Part shown: in pieces, positions 14,802 through 23,268 of the stretch
How positions within the stretch are numbered: the stretch's first letter is position 1
Layout of the letters: every line of letters begins with the position of its first letter
Assembly: GCF_040676775.1 (NCBI RefSeq)
Contig: NZ_JBFAPP010000024.1
Span: forward strand, 1-64,000
DNA length: 64,000 nt
Reading direction: 5' to 3'
Origin: Micromonospora_G sp040676775
GTDB taxonomy: Bacteria; Actinomycetota; Actinomycetes; Mycobacteriales; Micromonosporaceae
Program-made: the position numbers and the translations under genes
Notes under the pieces: model-generated
Seen by the model: the letters and a program-made list of their open reading frames with translations, nothing else
Database searches by the model: none
What the model was told of the DNA's origin: nothing

Positions 14802-16469
14802 TTATTGGTCTCGTGCGACAGCATCCTGGCCCGGAATGGCCGCGAGTAGTTCACGGGTGTACGGATGAGTTGGGTGGTCGAAGAGTTCCTCGGTGGTGGC
14901 CGTCTCGACGATCCGCCCGGCCCGCATCACGGCGACCCGGTGGGCGATCTGACGCACCACCGCAAGATCGTGCGAGATGAACAGGTACGCCACCCCGGTG
15001 GTCGCCTGTAGCTCGGCGAGGAGTTCGAGCACCTGAGCCTGTACGGACACGTCCAGTGCCGACACCGGTTCGTCGCAGACGACGAGTTCGGGGGAGAGGG
15101 CGAGTGCGCGGGCGATCGCGACCCGCTGCCGCTGACCGCCCGAGAGCTGTGCCGGCCTGCGGTCGAGCACCGAGACCGGCAGCGCCACCCGTTCGACGAG
15201 TTCGCGGGCCCGGGCGCGGCGGGACGCCCGGTCGCCGATCCCGAACACCCGCAACGGTTCGACGATCACCTCACGGATCGAGAACCGTGGGTCCAGCGAC
15301 GCGTACGGGTTCTGGTACACGAGTTGGGCGCGGCGGCGCAGCCGGCGCAGGGCCGTACCACGGGCCGCGGTGATGTCGTCGCCGTCGAGGAGGATCCGCC
15401 CGCCGTCCGGCTCGGCGAGTCGCAGCACCAGCCGTGCGGTGGTCGACTTGCCCGAACCGGATTCGCCGACCAGGGCCAGTGTCTCGCCCCGGTCGATCGT
15501 GAAGCTCACCCCGTCCACCGCCCGTACGCTCCGCCGGCCGGCGCCCGCGCCCGGCAGGGGGAAGTCCTTGACCAGGCCCTCGACCGCAACCAGCGGCGGT
15601 TGTGCCGGTGCCCCCGACGGCCGGCTGCGGACCGCTGGCGCCGGACGTGTCGCGGCCAGACTCGGCGCACTGCGCAACAGTTCGCGGGTGTATTCGTCGG
15701 CCGGGTCGCGCAGCACCTCCCGGGTGGGCCCGGTCTCGACCACCCGTCCCCGTGACATCACCACCAGCCGCTGCGCCCGGTCCGCGGCGATGCCCAGGTC
15801 GTGGGTGACCAGCAGCACGGCGGTGCCGAGCTCTTCGGTCAGGGTCTGGATGTGGTCGAGGATCAGCCGCTGCACGGTGACGTCCAACGCGCTGGTCGGC
15901 TCGTCCGCGATGATCAGACGGGGCCGGGCCGCGATCGCGATCGCGATGAGCACGCGTTGCCGCATGCCACCGGAGAGCTCGTGCGGATACTGCCGTGCCC
16001 GGGTCCCCGGATCGGACAGACCCGCCCGACGCAGGAGCTCGACCGCGTCCAGTGCCGCGGACCGGCCATTGGCCAGCCCGTGTACGCGCAGCACCTCCGC
16101 GACCTGCTCGCCGATGCGTTTCACCGGGTTGAGCGATACGGCCGGGTCCTGCGGGATGAGCCCGATCTGCGCGCCCCGGAACGTACGGAGTTCCCGCTCG
16201 GAGAGACCGGTGAGGTCACGTCCGGCGAACCGGATGCTGCCGGTGTCGATCCGCCCGCCGGCCGGCAACAGTCCGATGATGGCGTGCGCGGTCGTGCTCT
16301 TGCCCGAACCCGACTCGCCGACGACGGCGACGACCTCACCCGGGCGGACGTCGAAGTCGACGCCGTCGACCGCCTGCACCGGTCCGGACCGGGACTGGTA
16401 CGAGACGCGCAGTTGCCGGACCTCGAGCAGGTTCCCGCCCCCGTCGGAGGCATCCCGTCGTCCCGTCAT
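14802..16469 (-). CDS. Peptide-type ABC transporter, fused double ATPase
   Basis: This 555-residue protein fuses two Opp/Dpp-type ATPase domains, equivalents of DppD (residues about 15-265) and DppF (about 305-545). Each has an intact Walker A (GESGSGKST), signature (LSGGMRQRV and LSGGQRQRVA), Walker B (ADEPTSALD and CDEPVSALD) and switch His. The C-terminal DppF tail HPTHPYTRELLAAIP is recognisable. The ATG at 16469 overlaps the permease stop by 4 bp. It is the last gene of the leftward operon binding protein, DppB-like, DppC-like, double ATPase. The likely substrate is a peptide or a sulfur-containing small molecule such as glutathione. The sulfur palindrome in the operon's promoter favours a sulfur source. 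Confidence 0.93.
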   Translation of the reverse strand: MTGRRDASDGGGNLLEVRQLRVSYQSRSGPVQAVDGVDFDVRPGEVVAVVGESGSGKSTTAHAIIGLLPAGGRIDTGSIRFAGRDLTGLSERELRTFRGAQIGLIPQDPAVSLNPVKRIGEQVAEVLRVHGLANGRSAALDAVELLRRAGLSDPGTRARQYPHELSGGMRQRVLIAIAIAARPRLIIADEPTSALDVTVQRLILDHIQTLTEELGTAVLLVTHDLGIAADRAQRLVVMSRGRVVETGPTREVLRDPADEYTRELLRSAPSLAATRPAPAVRSRPSGAPAQPPLVAVEGLVKDFPLPGAGAGRRSVRAVDGVSFTIDRGETLALVGESGSGKSTTARLVLRLAEPDGGRILLDGDDITAARGTALRRLRRRAQLVYQNPYASLDPRFSIREVIVEPLRVFGIGDRASRRARARELVERVALPVSVLDRRPAQLSGGQRQRVAIARALALSPELVVCDEPVSALDVSVQAQVLELLAELQATTGVAYLFISHDLAVVRQIAHRVAVMRAGRIVETATTEELFDHPTHPYTRELLAAIPGQDAVARDQ

Positions 16470-17395
16470 CGCTGGCTCGCCCACTCCCCGTCGACGGCCC
16501 GGGCGATCCGGTTCGTGGCCAGCACCGTCGCCGCGACCGCCAGACCCGGAAGCGTCGAGAGCCACCACGCGTTCGCCAGGTAGTTGCGCCCGGTCGAGAT
16601 CAACGTTCCCCATTCCGGTGCGGGCGGCGCGGCCCCGTAGCCGAGGAAACTCAGTGACGACACGGCCAGGATCGCCGTACCGAAGTCGAGGGTGGCCAGC
16701 ACCAGCACCGGGCCCATCGCGTTCGGCAGCACGTGCCGCAGCAGGATCGAGTGCCAGCGCGCCCCCGAGGACCGGGCCGCCTCGACGTAGGTGGCGTGCC
16801 GTACGCGCAGCACCTCGGCGCGCATCACGCGGGCGAAGCCGGCGACGCTGGCGATGCCGACCGCCACGGCGACCTTCACCGTGCCGAAGCCGAGCGCGGT
16901 GACCAGGGCCAGGGAGAGGAACAGGGCGGGGATGGCGAGCAGGACGTCGACCAGCCGCATCAGCAGGTCCTCGACCCAGCCACCGACGAACCCGGCGACC
17001 AGGCCGATCGCCCCGCCGACGACGAACGCCACCGCGACCGCGATCAGGGTCGCCTTCAGTGAGAGCGCGGCTCCGTGCACCACCCGGGCGTACACGTCGC
17101 GGCCGATCTCGTCGGTGCCGAACCAGTGCTGAGCGGCGGGGCCCTGGAACCTGTCGCTGGGCACCCCCAACAGTGGATCTCGCGCGGTGAACAGCGTCGG
17201 CCAGAAGGCGGCCAGCACCACCAGGGCGACGACCGCGATCGAGAGGACGAGCCCGGGACGTCGTAGCAGGAACCGTGCCAGCCGGTGCAGGTCGAGGCCA
17301 CGGGCAGGGTTCCACCCGGTCGCCTCCGATCGGTCCCGGGGATCCGGCTCCGGCACGATGTTCAGCGCCGGGTCGCCGACGACTGTCTGACTCAC
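16466..17395 (-). CDS. Peptide-type ABC transporter, permease (DppC-like)
   Basis: From the GTG at 17395 the protein has 309 residues, typical of DppC/OppC permeases. A longer start at 17482 would overlap the preceding gene by 90 bp and has no ribosome site, while GGAG lies 6 nt before the chosen GTG. The N-terminal OppC motif region (DPLLGVPS, HWFGTDEIGRDVYARVVHG) and the EAA loop (EAARSSGARWHSILLRHVLPN) are clear, with about six membrane helices. The GTG overlaps the stop of the upstream permease (GTGA), and its own stop overlaps the ATPase start. Confidence 0.93.
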   Translation of the reverse strand: MSQTVVGDPALNIVPEPDPRDRSEATGWNPARGLDLHRLARFLLRRPGLVLSIAVVALVVLAAFWPTLFTARDPLLGVPSDRFQGPAAQHWFGTDEIGRDVYARVVHGAALSLKATLIAVAVAFVVGGAIGLVAGFVGGWVEDLLMRLVDVLLAIPALFLSLALVTALGFGTVKVAVAVGIASVAGFARVMRAEVLRVRHATYVEAARSSGARWHSILLRHVLPNAMGPVLVLATLDFGTAILAVSSLSFLGYGAAPPAPEWGTLISTGRNYLANAWWLSTLPGLAVAATVLATNRIARAVDGEWASQR

Positions 17396-18354
17396 ACGAG
17401 ACTCCTTCGTCGGGTGGCCGAGGCCACGACGATCCGTGGATCGAAGAGCGGATAGACCAGGTCGACGACGAGGTTCGCGCACACGAAGACCAGCGCGCCG
17501 AAGACCACGACGCCCTGGACCACGGGTATGTCCTGGACCGTGACAGCGCTGACCGTCGCCCGGCCGATGCCGTTGCGGGAGAAGACGGTCTCCACGACCA
17601 CGGAACCGGCCAGCAGGTTGCCCACCAGCAGCCCGACGATGGTGAGTGCCGGCAGGGCGGCGTTTCGCAGGGCGTGCCGCAGGTGCACCCGGGCCCGTCC
17701 CGCTCCCTTGGCCCGGGCGGTCTGCACGTACGGCTCGTCCAGCGCGGTGAACAGGCTCTTCGCCAGCACCTGGGCCAGCAGTGCGCCGGTCGGTACGGCG
17801 AGCGTGACCGCGGGCAGGATCAGACTGGCGATCCCGTCGTTGCCGAACGCCGGCAGCAGCCGGAGCCGGAACGAGAAGAGCTGGACGAGCATCAGCCCAA
17901 CCCAGAACGTCGGCAGTGACACACCGAGTGAGGGCAGCGACAGCAGCAGTTGCCGCAACGCCCGCGCGGACGTGTACGTGGCCGCCAGCGCCAGCCCGGT
18001 GCCGAACACGACCGCCAGCACCAGCGCGGCACCGGTCAGTACGAGCGTCTGCGGTAGGGCGTCGCCGATCACCGAGGTGACCGGTTGACCGGTCGCGACC
18101 GAGTTGCCGAAGTCTCCCTGCACCGCCCGGCCGAGATAGTCGGCGTACTGGACCAGGACCGGTTTGTCGAAGCCGTACTCCCGCTTCAGCGACTCCAGTT
18201 GGGCCGGGTCGACGGAGGCCTGGTCGAGACCTCCGCCGGCCATCGCCGACACCGGATCACCGGGCAGGAAGTCCAGTACGAGAAACGACAGGGTGTAGGC
18301 CGCCCACAGCACCGCCACGGCCTGTGCGAGACGACGGAAGACGTAGCGACGCAC
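17392..18354 (-). CDS. Peptide-type ABC transporter, permease (DppB-like)
   Basis: This 320-residue permease is of the DppB/OppB family. It has an N-terminal helix (LAQAVAVLWAAYTLSFLVL), the periplasmic segment containing GDPV, DFGNSVATGQPV, and the EAA-like loop (QTARAKGAGRARVHLRHALRNA). It pairs with the DppC-like subunit at 16466 to form the transmembrane pore. It follows the binding-protein gene by 64 bp with no strong hairpin, so both are probably in one transcript from the palindrome-containing promoter at about 20330. Confidence 0.93.
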   Translation of the reverse strand: MRRYVFRRLAQAVAVLWAAYTLSFLVLDFLPGDPVSAMAGGGLDQASVDPAQLESLKREYGFDKPVLVQYADYLGRAVQGDFGNSVATGQPVTSVIGDALPQTLVLTGAALVLAVVFGTGLALAATYTSARALRQLLLSLPSLGVSLPTFWVGLMLVQLFSFRLRLLPAFGNDGIASLILPAVTLAVPTGALLAQVLAKSLFTALDEPYVQTARAKGAGRARVHLRHALRNAALPALTIVGLLVGNLLAGSVVVETVFSRNGIGRATVSAVTVQDIPVVQGVVVFGALVFVCANLVVDLVYPLFDPRIVVASATRRRSLV

Positions 18355-18418
18355 GGTCGGTTCCTTCCCTCCGGTGGTCCGGTCGTTCCTGTTCGGCGCG
18401 TCAACTCTGCTTCGCGCG

Positions 18419-20047
18419 TCAGCTTTTCCAGGTGTCGTGTAGCTGGATCCGGCTCGACGCCTCGAAGTCCAGGTCGTGCACCTTCTTCGACACCCCGAGC
18501 GCGGTGGTGAGCTCCACCACCGGGATCACGTGGGCGTTGCGTACGATCAGGTCCTGGGCCTGGTTGACCAGCGCCTGCCGCTTGGCCGGGTCGACCGTCG
18601 CGGCCTGTTCGGTCAGCACCGGGTCCAGCGCGCCGGCCGTCAGCCGGTACGTGTTGGCCAGCGCGGTCGAGTACGTGCTGCGCAGGATGTCCGGGTCGGC
18701 GCGGGTGATGTTTCCCCAGAGCGCGTCGAAGTCGCCGGACTGCTGCACCTGGGTGATCTGCGCGATCTGGAGTTCCTTCAGGGTGATCTCGACACCCACC
18801 GCCTTGAGCTGCTGCTGGATCAGCTCCAGGGTCGGCTGGTTGGTCGCGGCGTTGGCGAACCAGCCGACGGACAGACTGAGCCGGGTGCCGTTGCGGGTAC
18901 GGATGCCGTCACCGCCGACCTGCCAGCCGGCCGTGTCGAGCAGCGACTTCGCCTTCGCCGCATCGAAGGTGAGCTGTGGGCTGACGTCGCCGTAGTACGG
19001 CGTGGTGTGCGCCAGGATGCTGGTGGCCGGTTTGCTGCCGGTGGGGTAGACGGTGTCGACGATCTGCTGCCGGTCGAGCGCCACCTGGATCGCCTGCCGT
19101 ACGGCGACGTCCTGCAGCAGGGGCTTCGAGTTGTTCAGTCCGAGGTTGAACACGACGCCCGGGTTTGCCCGGGTCTGGAGGTTGACGGCCCCGCCCGCCT
19201 TCAGCGCCGCCTCGTCGGCGAGGCTGACGCTGCCGATGGCGTCGACCTGCCCCGACACCAGGCTCCCGGTCCGCACACCGGCCTCCGGAACGACGGTGAA
19301 CAGCACCTTGTCCAGGTAGGCCTCACCCGTTTTCCGCCACAGCGACGAACCCCAGTCGTAACCCTTGCGCTTGACCAGGGTGATCGACTGGTTGGCCACG
19401 TAGCCGCCGAGCACGAACGGGCCGGAGCCGACGACTCCGTCGGTGCACCGCTGGTCCGCTGTCTTCCGTACGCTCGAACCGGCGACCAGGCCGAGCGAGA
19501 AGGTCGAGGTCGCCTGCAGGAACTGGGCGTTGGGCTGTTCGAAGGAGACGACCGCGGTGAGGTCGTCCGGTGTTTCGGTGCCGACGTATCCGCTGAGGTA
19601 GCCGGTTGCCAGGCTGGCCTTGGCGCCGAGTTTGCGGGCCGCGTCGAAGTTCTCCTTGACCGCCTGGGCGTCGACCGCTGATCCGTCGCTGAAGGTGACG
19701 CCCGGCCGGAGGTGGAAGGTGAAGGTTTTCGCGTCCGCGCTGACCTCCCAGCGTTCCGCGAGCCAGGGCACGATCTTTCCGGTCGAGGGGTCCTGGTCGG
19801 TCAGTGAGTCGACGATCTGGCGCAGGGCGTAGATGGTGTCGTTGCTGGCCACCTGGTGCGGGTCGACGCAGCCGGCGTACGAGCCGACGGCGAAGGTCAG
19901 CGTGCCCCCGGACCTCGCGGTACCGTCCGCCGCGCCGCCGTCGGTGGTGCCACTGTCACCCGAACCGCAGGCGGTCAGGGCGAGGGCGGCCACGACGGTC
20001 AGCACAAGCGACCCGCGGGCGCGTCCCGAGCGCGAAGTTGATCTCAC
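18419..20047 (-). CDS. Peptide-type ABC transporter, substrate-binding lipoprotein
   Basis: This is a family-5 extracellular solute-binding protein of 542 residues from the GTG at 20047, preceded by AAAGGGA. A start at 20116 would put ~23 unrelated residues before the signal peptide. The lipobox is LTAC with Cys27. Family marks include LTFAVGSYAGCVDPHQ, the WEVSADAKTFTFHLRPGVTFSDG signature and the late PYY-x-DVSPQLTFDAAKAKSLLD block. It is first in the leftward transporter operon. Its GTG overlaps the TGA of an open frame that carries a leader-peptide-like segment near 20242-20295. Confidence 0.92.
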   Translation of the reverse strand: MRSTSRSGRARGSLVLTVVAALALTACGSGDSGTTDGGAADGTARSGGTLTFAVGSYAGCVDPHQVASNDTIYALRQIVDSLTDQDPSTGKIVPWLAERWEVSADAKTFTFHLRPGVTFSDGSAVDAQAVKENFDAARKLGAKASLATGYLSGYVGTETPDDLTAVVSFEQPNAQFLQATSTFSLGLVAGSSVRKTADQRCTDGVVGSGPFVLGGYVANQSITLVKRKGYDWGSSLWRKTGEAYLDKVLFTVVPEAGVRTGSLVSGQVDAIGSVSLADEAALKAGGAVNLQTRANPGVVFNLGLNNSKPLLQDVAVRQAIQVALDRQQIVDTVYPTGSKPATSILAHTTPYYGDVSPQLTFDAAKAKSLLDTAGWQVGGDGIRTRNGTRLSLSVGWFANAATNQPTLELIQQQLKAVGVEITLKELQIAQITQVQQSGDFDALWGNITRADPDILRSTYSTALANTYRLTAGALDPVLTEQAATVDPAKRQALVNQAQDLIVRNAHVIPVVELTTALGVSKKVHDLDFEASSRIQLHDTWKS

Positions 20048-20241
20048 GAGATTCCCTTTCTGTGAAGGTCGGCGTGGCTGTGCGGGCTCGCCGCACAGCC
20101 GTGGGCACCCGTGCATAGGGCTCGATACGGTGCGGCGGGCGACGTCGGCGTCGCGGTGGGGGATCGGGGCGGCGGTGCCCCGTACGGGGACGACCCTCGC
20201 GGGGCGACGTCTCGCCCGGCCGGGCCTGCGACCGCTCGGCT

Positions 20242-20295
20242 GCGACAGAGTGAGCTGGTGACCCGTCGCGAACCGAGGTGGCGGCGGGAGATCAG
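20242..20295 (-). other. Possible degenerate sulfur leader-peptide segment
   Basis: Read leftward, this stretch encodes LISRRHLGSRRVTSSLCR, which aligns without gaps to the leader peptides at 35926 and 25892 (L-x-S-R-R-x-x-x-x-x-R-V-x-S-x-L-C-R). It lies just downstream of palindrome copy 3. No ATG or GTG opens the frame before it; the frame is open from 20319 and runs to a TGA at 20046-20044 that overlaps the binding-protein start. It may use a rare start such as CTG at 20295, or be a decayed leader. Confidence 0.45.
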
Positions 20296-20321
20296 GTTAG
20301 CGAGGTCCGAGTATTCAAGTC

Positions 20322-20346
20322 AATCCCTATGGGTCAAGTAGGAATT
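20322..20346. promoter_or_regulatory. Sulfur-island palindrome, copy 3 (peptide-type transporter)
   Basis: 8-N9-8 inverted repeat AATCCCTA / TAGGAATT, one mismatch between arms. It lies about 275 bp upstream of the binding-protein start, immediately before the leader-like segment. Leftward, TAGGGA could serve as the -10. Confidence 0.7.
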
Positions 20347-20397
20347 ATGTCCGTCGGCGACCGCGGTCAGGGGTACGCCTGCGGCCCGACTCGACCG

Positions 20398-21777
20398 TCA
20401 CGCCGGCTCCTCCAGCGGGGGCAGGTCGAGGTGCTCGCGCAGGGTGCTGCCCTCGTACGCGGTCCGGTAGGCGCCGCGCTCCTGCAACTCCGGCACGAGT
20501 TTGTCGACGATCTCGTCGACGGATCCGGGTATCAACTGCGGGACGATGTTGAAACCGTCGACGGCACGGGTACGGACGTAGTGGACCCACTCGTCGGCGA
20601 CCTGCCCCGGCGTGCCGACGAACAGGTCATGCCCGGGTGCGACCTCGATCGCCAGGTCCCGGATGGACAGTTTGCGCCGCTCGGCCAGCTCACGCCACCG
20701 CGCGATGACGGCGAGCTTCCCGGTGCGCAGCTCGATCGGAATGGTGCCGCGGGACGGGTCGAGTTCGTCCGGCGTCGGATCGATGTCGGGCAGTGGCCCG
20801 TCCGGGTCGTAGCCGGAGAGGTCCTTGCCCCAGTACTGCTCCAGGAAGGCGATCGCTCGGGGCCCGCTGGTCTGCTCGCGTCTGATCCAGGCCGCCCGCT
20901 CCCGGGCCTGCGCTTCGGTGTCGCCGAGGACAACCGACGTACCGGGCAGGATCCGCAGCGAATCGGGCGCACGACCGTAGCCGGCCAGCCGGGTCCGGAT
21001 GTCCCGGGCGTAGGCCACTGCCTTGTCGTACGTGGTGTTGGCCGAGAAGACCACGTCGGCATGGCGTGCCGCCAGGTCCCGCCCACCGGGCGAGTCGCCG
21101 GCCTGGAACAGCACCGGTCGGATCTGCCGGCTGCGCGGCAACGTGGCGGTGGCCCGCAGCCGGACCAGATCCGTGTGCCGCTCGACGCTGCGGGCGCCAC
21201 CGGGTCGCAACCACGATTCGTCGTCACCAGAGGTGGCGACCGCCCCGGTGTCCCAGGACGCCCAGAGCGCCCGTGCCGCCTCGACGAACTCGCCCGCGCG
21301 CTCGTAGCGCCGATCGTGGGCCAGCCAGCCGCCGTGCCGGAAGTTCTCGCCGGTCCAGGCGTTGTCGGTGGTGACGATGTTCCAACCGGCCCGCCCCGCC
21401 GAGACGAGGTCGAGGCTGGCCAGCCGGCGGGCCAGGTCGGCGGGGTAGTTGTAGGTCGTGTTCTGGGTCGCGACCAGGCCGATCCGGGTGGTGGTCGCGG
21501 CCAGCGCCGAGAGTTGGGTGATCGCGTCCGGCCGGCCGGCGACGTCGAGGGCGTGCACCCTTCCGCGGTTCTCCCGTACGCGCAGGCCCTCGCCGAGGAA
21601 GAACGCGTCGAACAGCCCGCGTTCGAGGGTCTGTATGACCCGGACGAAGGTGTCGATGTGGGTGTGCGGGGCGGCGTCCGGATCGGTCCAGACGATCTGG
21701 GGGCCGACCCCGGTGTAGAACAGGCCCAGGTGGACACGGGCTTTCGGGTCGTACCCGATGGGGTTCGGTTGGCTCAC
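20398..21777 (-). CDS. NtaA/SnaA/DszA-family FMN-dependent monooxygenase (module 1)
   Basis: This 459-residue luciferase-like protein is of the large NtaA/SnaA/DszA subfamily, which use FMNH2 from a separate reductase to oxidise C-S or C-N bonds. Marks are FFLGEGLRVRE near residue 60, GRAGWNIVTTDNAWTGENF, and QAGDSPGGRDLAARHADVVFS. It is close in sequence to the 458-residue protein at 27361, and its partner upstream (21817) is close to 26117, so this is one of two copies of a two-gene module. YtnJ of Bacillus S-alkylcysteine salvage belongs to the same subfamily. The GTG start has AGAGG 6 nt upstream. The substrate is not known. Confidence 0.88.
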   Translation of the reverse strand: MSQPNPIGYDPKARVHLGLFYTGVGPQIVWTDPDAAPHTHIDTFVRVIQTLERGLFDAFFLGEGLRVRENRGRVHALDVAGRPDAITQLSALAATTTRIGLVATQNTTYNYPADLARRLASLDLVSAGRAGWNIVTTDNAWTGENFRHGGWLAHDRRYERAGEFVEAARALWASWDTGAVATSGDDESWLRPGGARSVERHTDLVRLRATATLPRSRQIRPVLFQAGDSPGGRDLAARHADVVFSANTTYDKAVAYARDIRTRLAGYGRAPDSLRILPGTSVVLGDTEAQARERAAWIRREQTSGPRAIAFLEQYWGKDLSGYDPDGPLPDIDPTPDELDPSRGTIPIELRTGKLAVIARWRELAERRKLSIRDLAIEVAPGHDLFVGTPGQVADEWVHYVRTRAVDGFNIVPQLIPGSVDEIVDKLVPELQERGAYRTAYEGSTLREHLDLPPLEEPA

Positions 21778-21816
21778 GGCGCGTACCTCTCAGGCGGTCG
21801 TGGCGGCGCTCTGCGG

Positions 21817-22935
21817 TCAGGAGGTTGTCGCGGCGCCGGCCGCGTCGACGAACCGGTTGCTCGGCTGGGGGAGTCCGAGGGTGGCGCGCAGCGTCGCTCC
21901 CGCGACGGGCGCGACGTGCAACCGGTCGGCGGCGAGCGCGGGCAGCACGCGCTCGGCCAGTACGGGCAGGTCGACGGTCAACACGGCAGGGTGCAGGCGG
22001 ACGCCGTCGACCACGGCGGCGAGTTGCCGCAGCAGCGTGGTCAGCCCGTCGGTCGAGCCGACGTGACGCAGCCGGTCCGTTGCGCCCCAGGGGCTCGCCC
22101 GGTCGAGCGCGGCAAGCCGCTCGGCGGCCGGCTCGGTCGCGTCGAGCAGCACCTCGACCTCGGCGAACACGAGCGGGACGTCGTCCTCCCGTACCCGCCG
22201 GGCCCGTTGCGTGACGTCCGTGAGGTCGCCGCCGCCGACCAGGGCGATGTCGACCTGCCCGGTGACACCGAGGGTGTCGGCGGCGATCACCACGACCTGG
22301 CCCTGCGGCGGCCGCGGGGTGATGAGCGGCCCGACCACCGAGAACGAGCCGCCGGTGAAGTTCACGTGGTGCACCCGGTCGGGATCGAGGAACCGGCCGG
22401 TGGTCGGGTCTCGGATGATCGCGTCGTCCTGCCAGGAGTCCCAGAGGCAGCGGGCGACCTCGATCACGTCGGAGACCTCGCCGCGCAGCCGGTCGGGCTC
22501 GTACGGCCCCGTCCCGCCGATGGTGGCCAGGGCCTCGGCGCTGTTCGTGGCGCCGACGACCCATGCGGCTCGACCTCGCGAGGCGTGGTCGAGGCTCGCG
22601 AGCTGGGTGGCCAGGTGGAACGGTTCGGTGGTGGTGGTGTGCAGGGTGGGCGCGAGCCCGATGCGATCGGTCAGGGTCGACAGGTACGCGGCCCGCACGC
22701 CGGCCTCGATCCGCCCCGCCGCATCCCGGCCGGTGCCCGGAGGCAGCGGCGAGTCGGCGAAGGTGACCAGGGCGAATCCGGCTGCCTCCGCGTACGCGAT
22801 GGTGTCCCGCAGGGCTGGGACGTCGAGCACGGCCGCGGGCGGCCGGCCGCTGACGCGCCAGGACGCCGGATGGGCGCCGTCGCCGTCGGCTTCCACGGCC
22901 AGGTGCAGCCGGCATCCGCTCGGTATCCGGTTCAT
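21817..22935 (-). CDS. Luciferase-like (LLM) FMN-dependent oxidoreductase (module 1)
   Basis: This 372-residue protein has the bacterial-luciferase TIM-barrel fold. Visible marks are GLAPTLHTTTTEPFHLATQLASLDH and WDSWQDDAIIRD followed by ITPRPPQGQ, which is the NtaA-family segment after the FMN site. It is paralogous to the protein at 26117, with shared motifs such as LHLAV at the N terminus and a common C-terminal ATLRATLGL-like end. It lies 39 bp before the NtaA-type gene in the same leftward operon. Its ATG overlaps the stop of a 19-codon frame (22932-22991). A palindrome copy lies about 140 bp upstream. Its function is probably oxidation of an organosulfur compound. Confidence 0.85.
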   Translation of the reverse strand: MNRIPSGCRLHLAVEADGDGAHPASWRVSGRPPAAVLDVPALRDTIAYAEAAGFALVTFADSPLPPGTGRDAAGRIEAGVRAAYLSTLTDRIGLAPTLHTTTTEPFHLATQLASLDHASRGRAAWVVGATNSAEALATIGGTGPYEPDRLRGEVSDVIEVARCLWDSWQDDAIIRDPTTGRFLDPDRVHHVNFTGGSFSVVGPLITPRPPQGQVVVIAADTLGVTGQVDIALVGGGDLTDVTQRARRVREDDVPLVFAEVEVLLDATEPAAERLAALDRASPWGATDRLRHVGSTDGLTTLLRQLAAVVDGVRLHPAVLTVDLPVLAERVLPALAADRLHVAPVAGATLRATLGLPQPSNRFVDAAGAATTS

Positions 22936-22991
22936 GCTGCCGACTCCGTCCGCCTGCGGTGTGGTCGCCGGCTGGGCTTCGTCCGTGCCAT
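22932..22991 (-). CDS. Small ORF (19 aa) coupled to the LLM gene
   Basis: A short Arg-rich frame (starts MARTKPSRRPH, ends ESAA) with GGAGG 9 nt before its ATG. Its TGA overlaps the next gene's ATG (ATGA). It sits where a leader peptide would be expected in this regulon, but has no Cys and only a weak SRR-H resemblance. It may be a decayed leader or simply a coupling ORF. Confidence 0.35.
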   Translation of the reverse strand: MARTKPSRRPHRRRTESAA

Positions 22992-23072
22992 CGGCTCAGA
23001 CCTCCAGACCCGTCGTACGGGCGGCGTCCGGTTGCCCGTACGGGTAGCACCGCGTCGCCCGGCCCTCCGTGG

Positions 23073-23097
23073 TATTCCTATTATTCCTATAGTGTTA
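23073..23097. promoter_or_regulatory. Sulfur-island palindrome, copy 4 (divergent LLM module / M20)
   Basis: TATTCCTA-N9-TAGTGTTA. The left arm is repeated inside the spacer, giving ATTCCTAT twice with an 8-bp offset. It lies between the leftward LLM module 1 and the rightward M20 gene and could serve both. Rightward, TATAGT would be a good -10; leftward, TAGGAA is in the usual place. Confidence 0.6.
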
Positions 23098-23268
23098 GCG
23101 GGTTTTTCGCAACGAGTACGGGGACGGGAGCGCGGCGCGGATGGGCACGGGTGGAGGATGGGCTGGTCCGCGAACGGGCTGCGATCGAGGTGAACCGGTG
23201 ACCAGATGGTGTCCGACGTACGAGCCGGGGCTTCCCACGGCAACACCGGCTCTCCCCGGAGCCGGCGC

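Larger units (their letters stand above)
20048..20397. other. Promoter and leader region of the peptide-type transporter operon
   Basis: About 350 bp without a conventional gene between the monooxygenase ending at 20398 and the binding protein starting at 20047, both leftward. It contains palindrome copy 3 (20322-20346) and a frame with a degenerate Cys leader-peptide motif. Confidence 0.6.

Noticed and set aside
20278..23193. A 971-codon plus-strand open frame
   Set aside because: It is antisense to two clear monooxygenase genes with recognisable motifs, and shows no domain itself.
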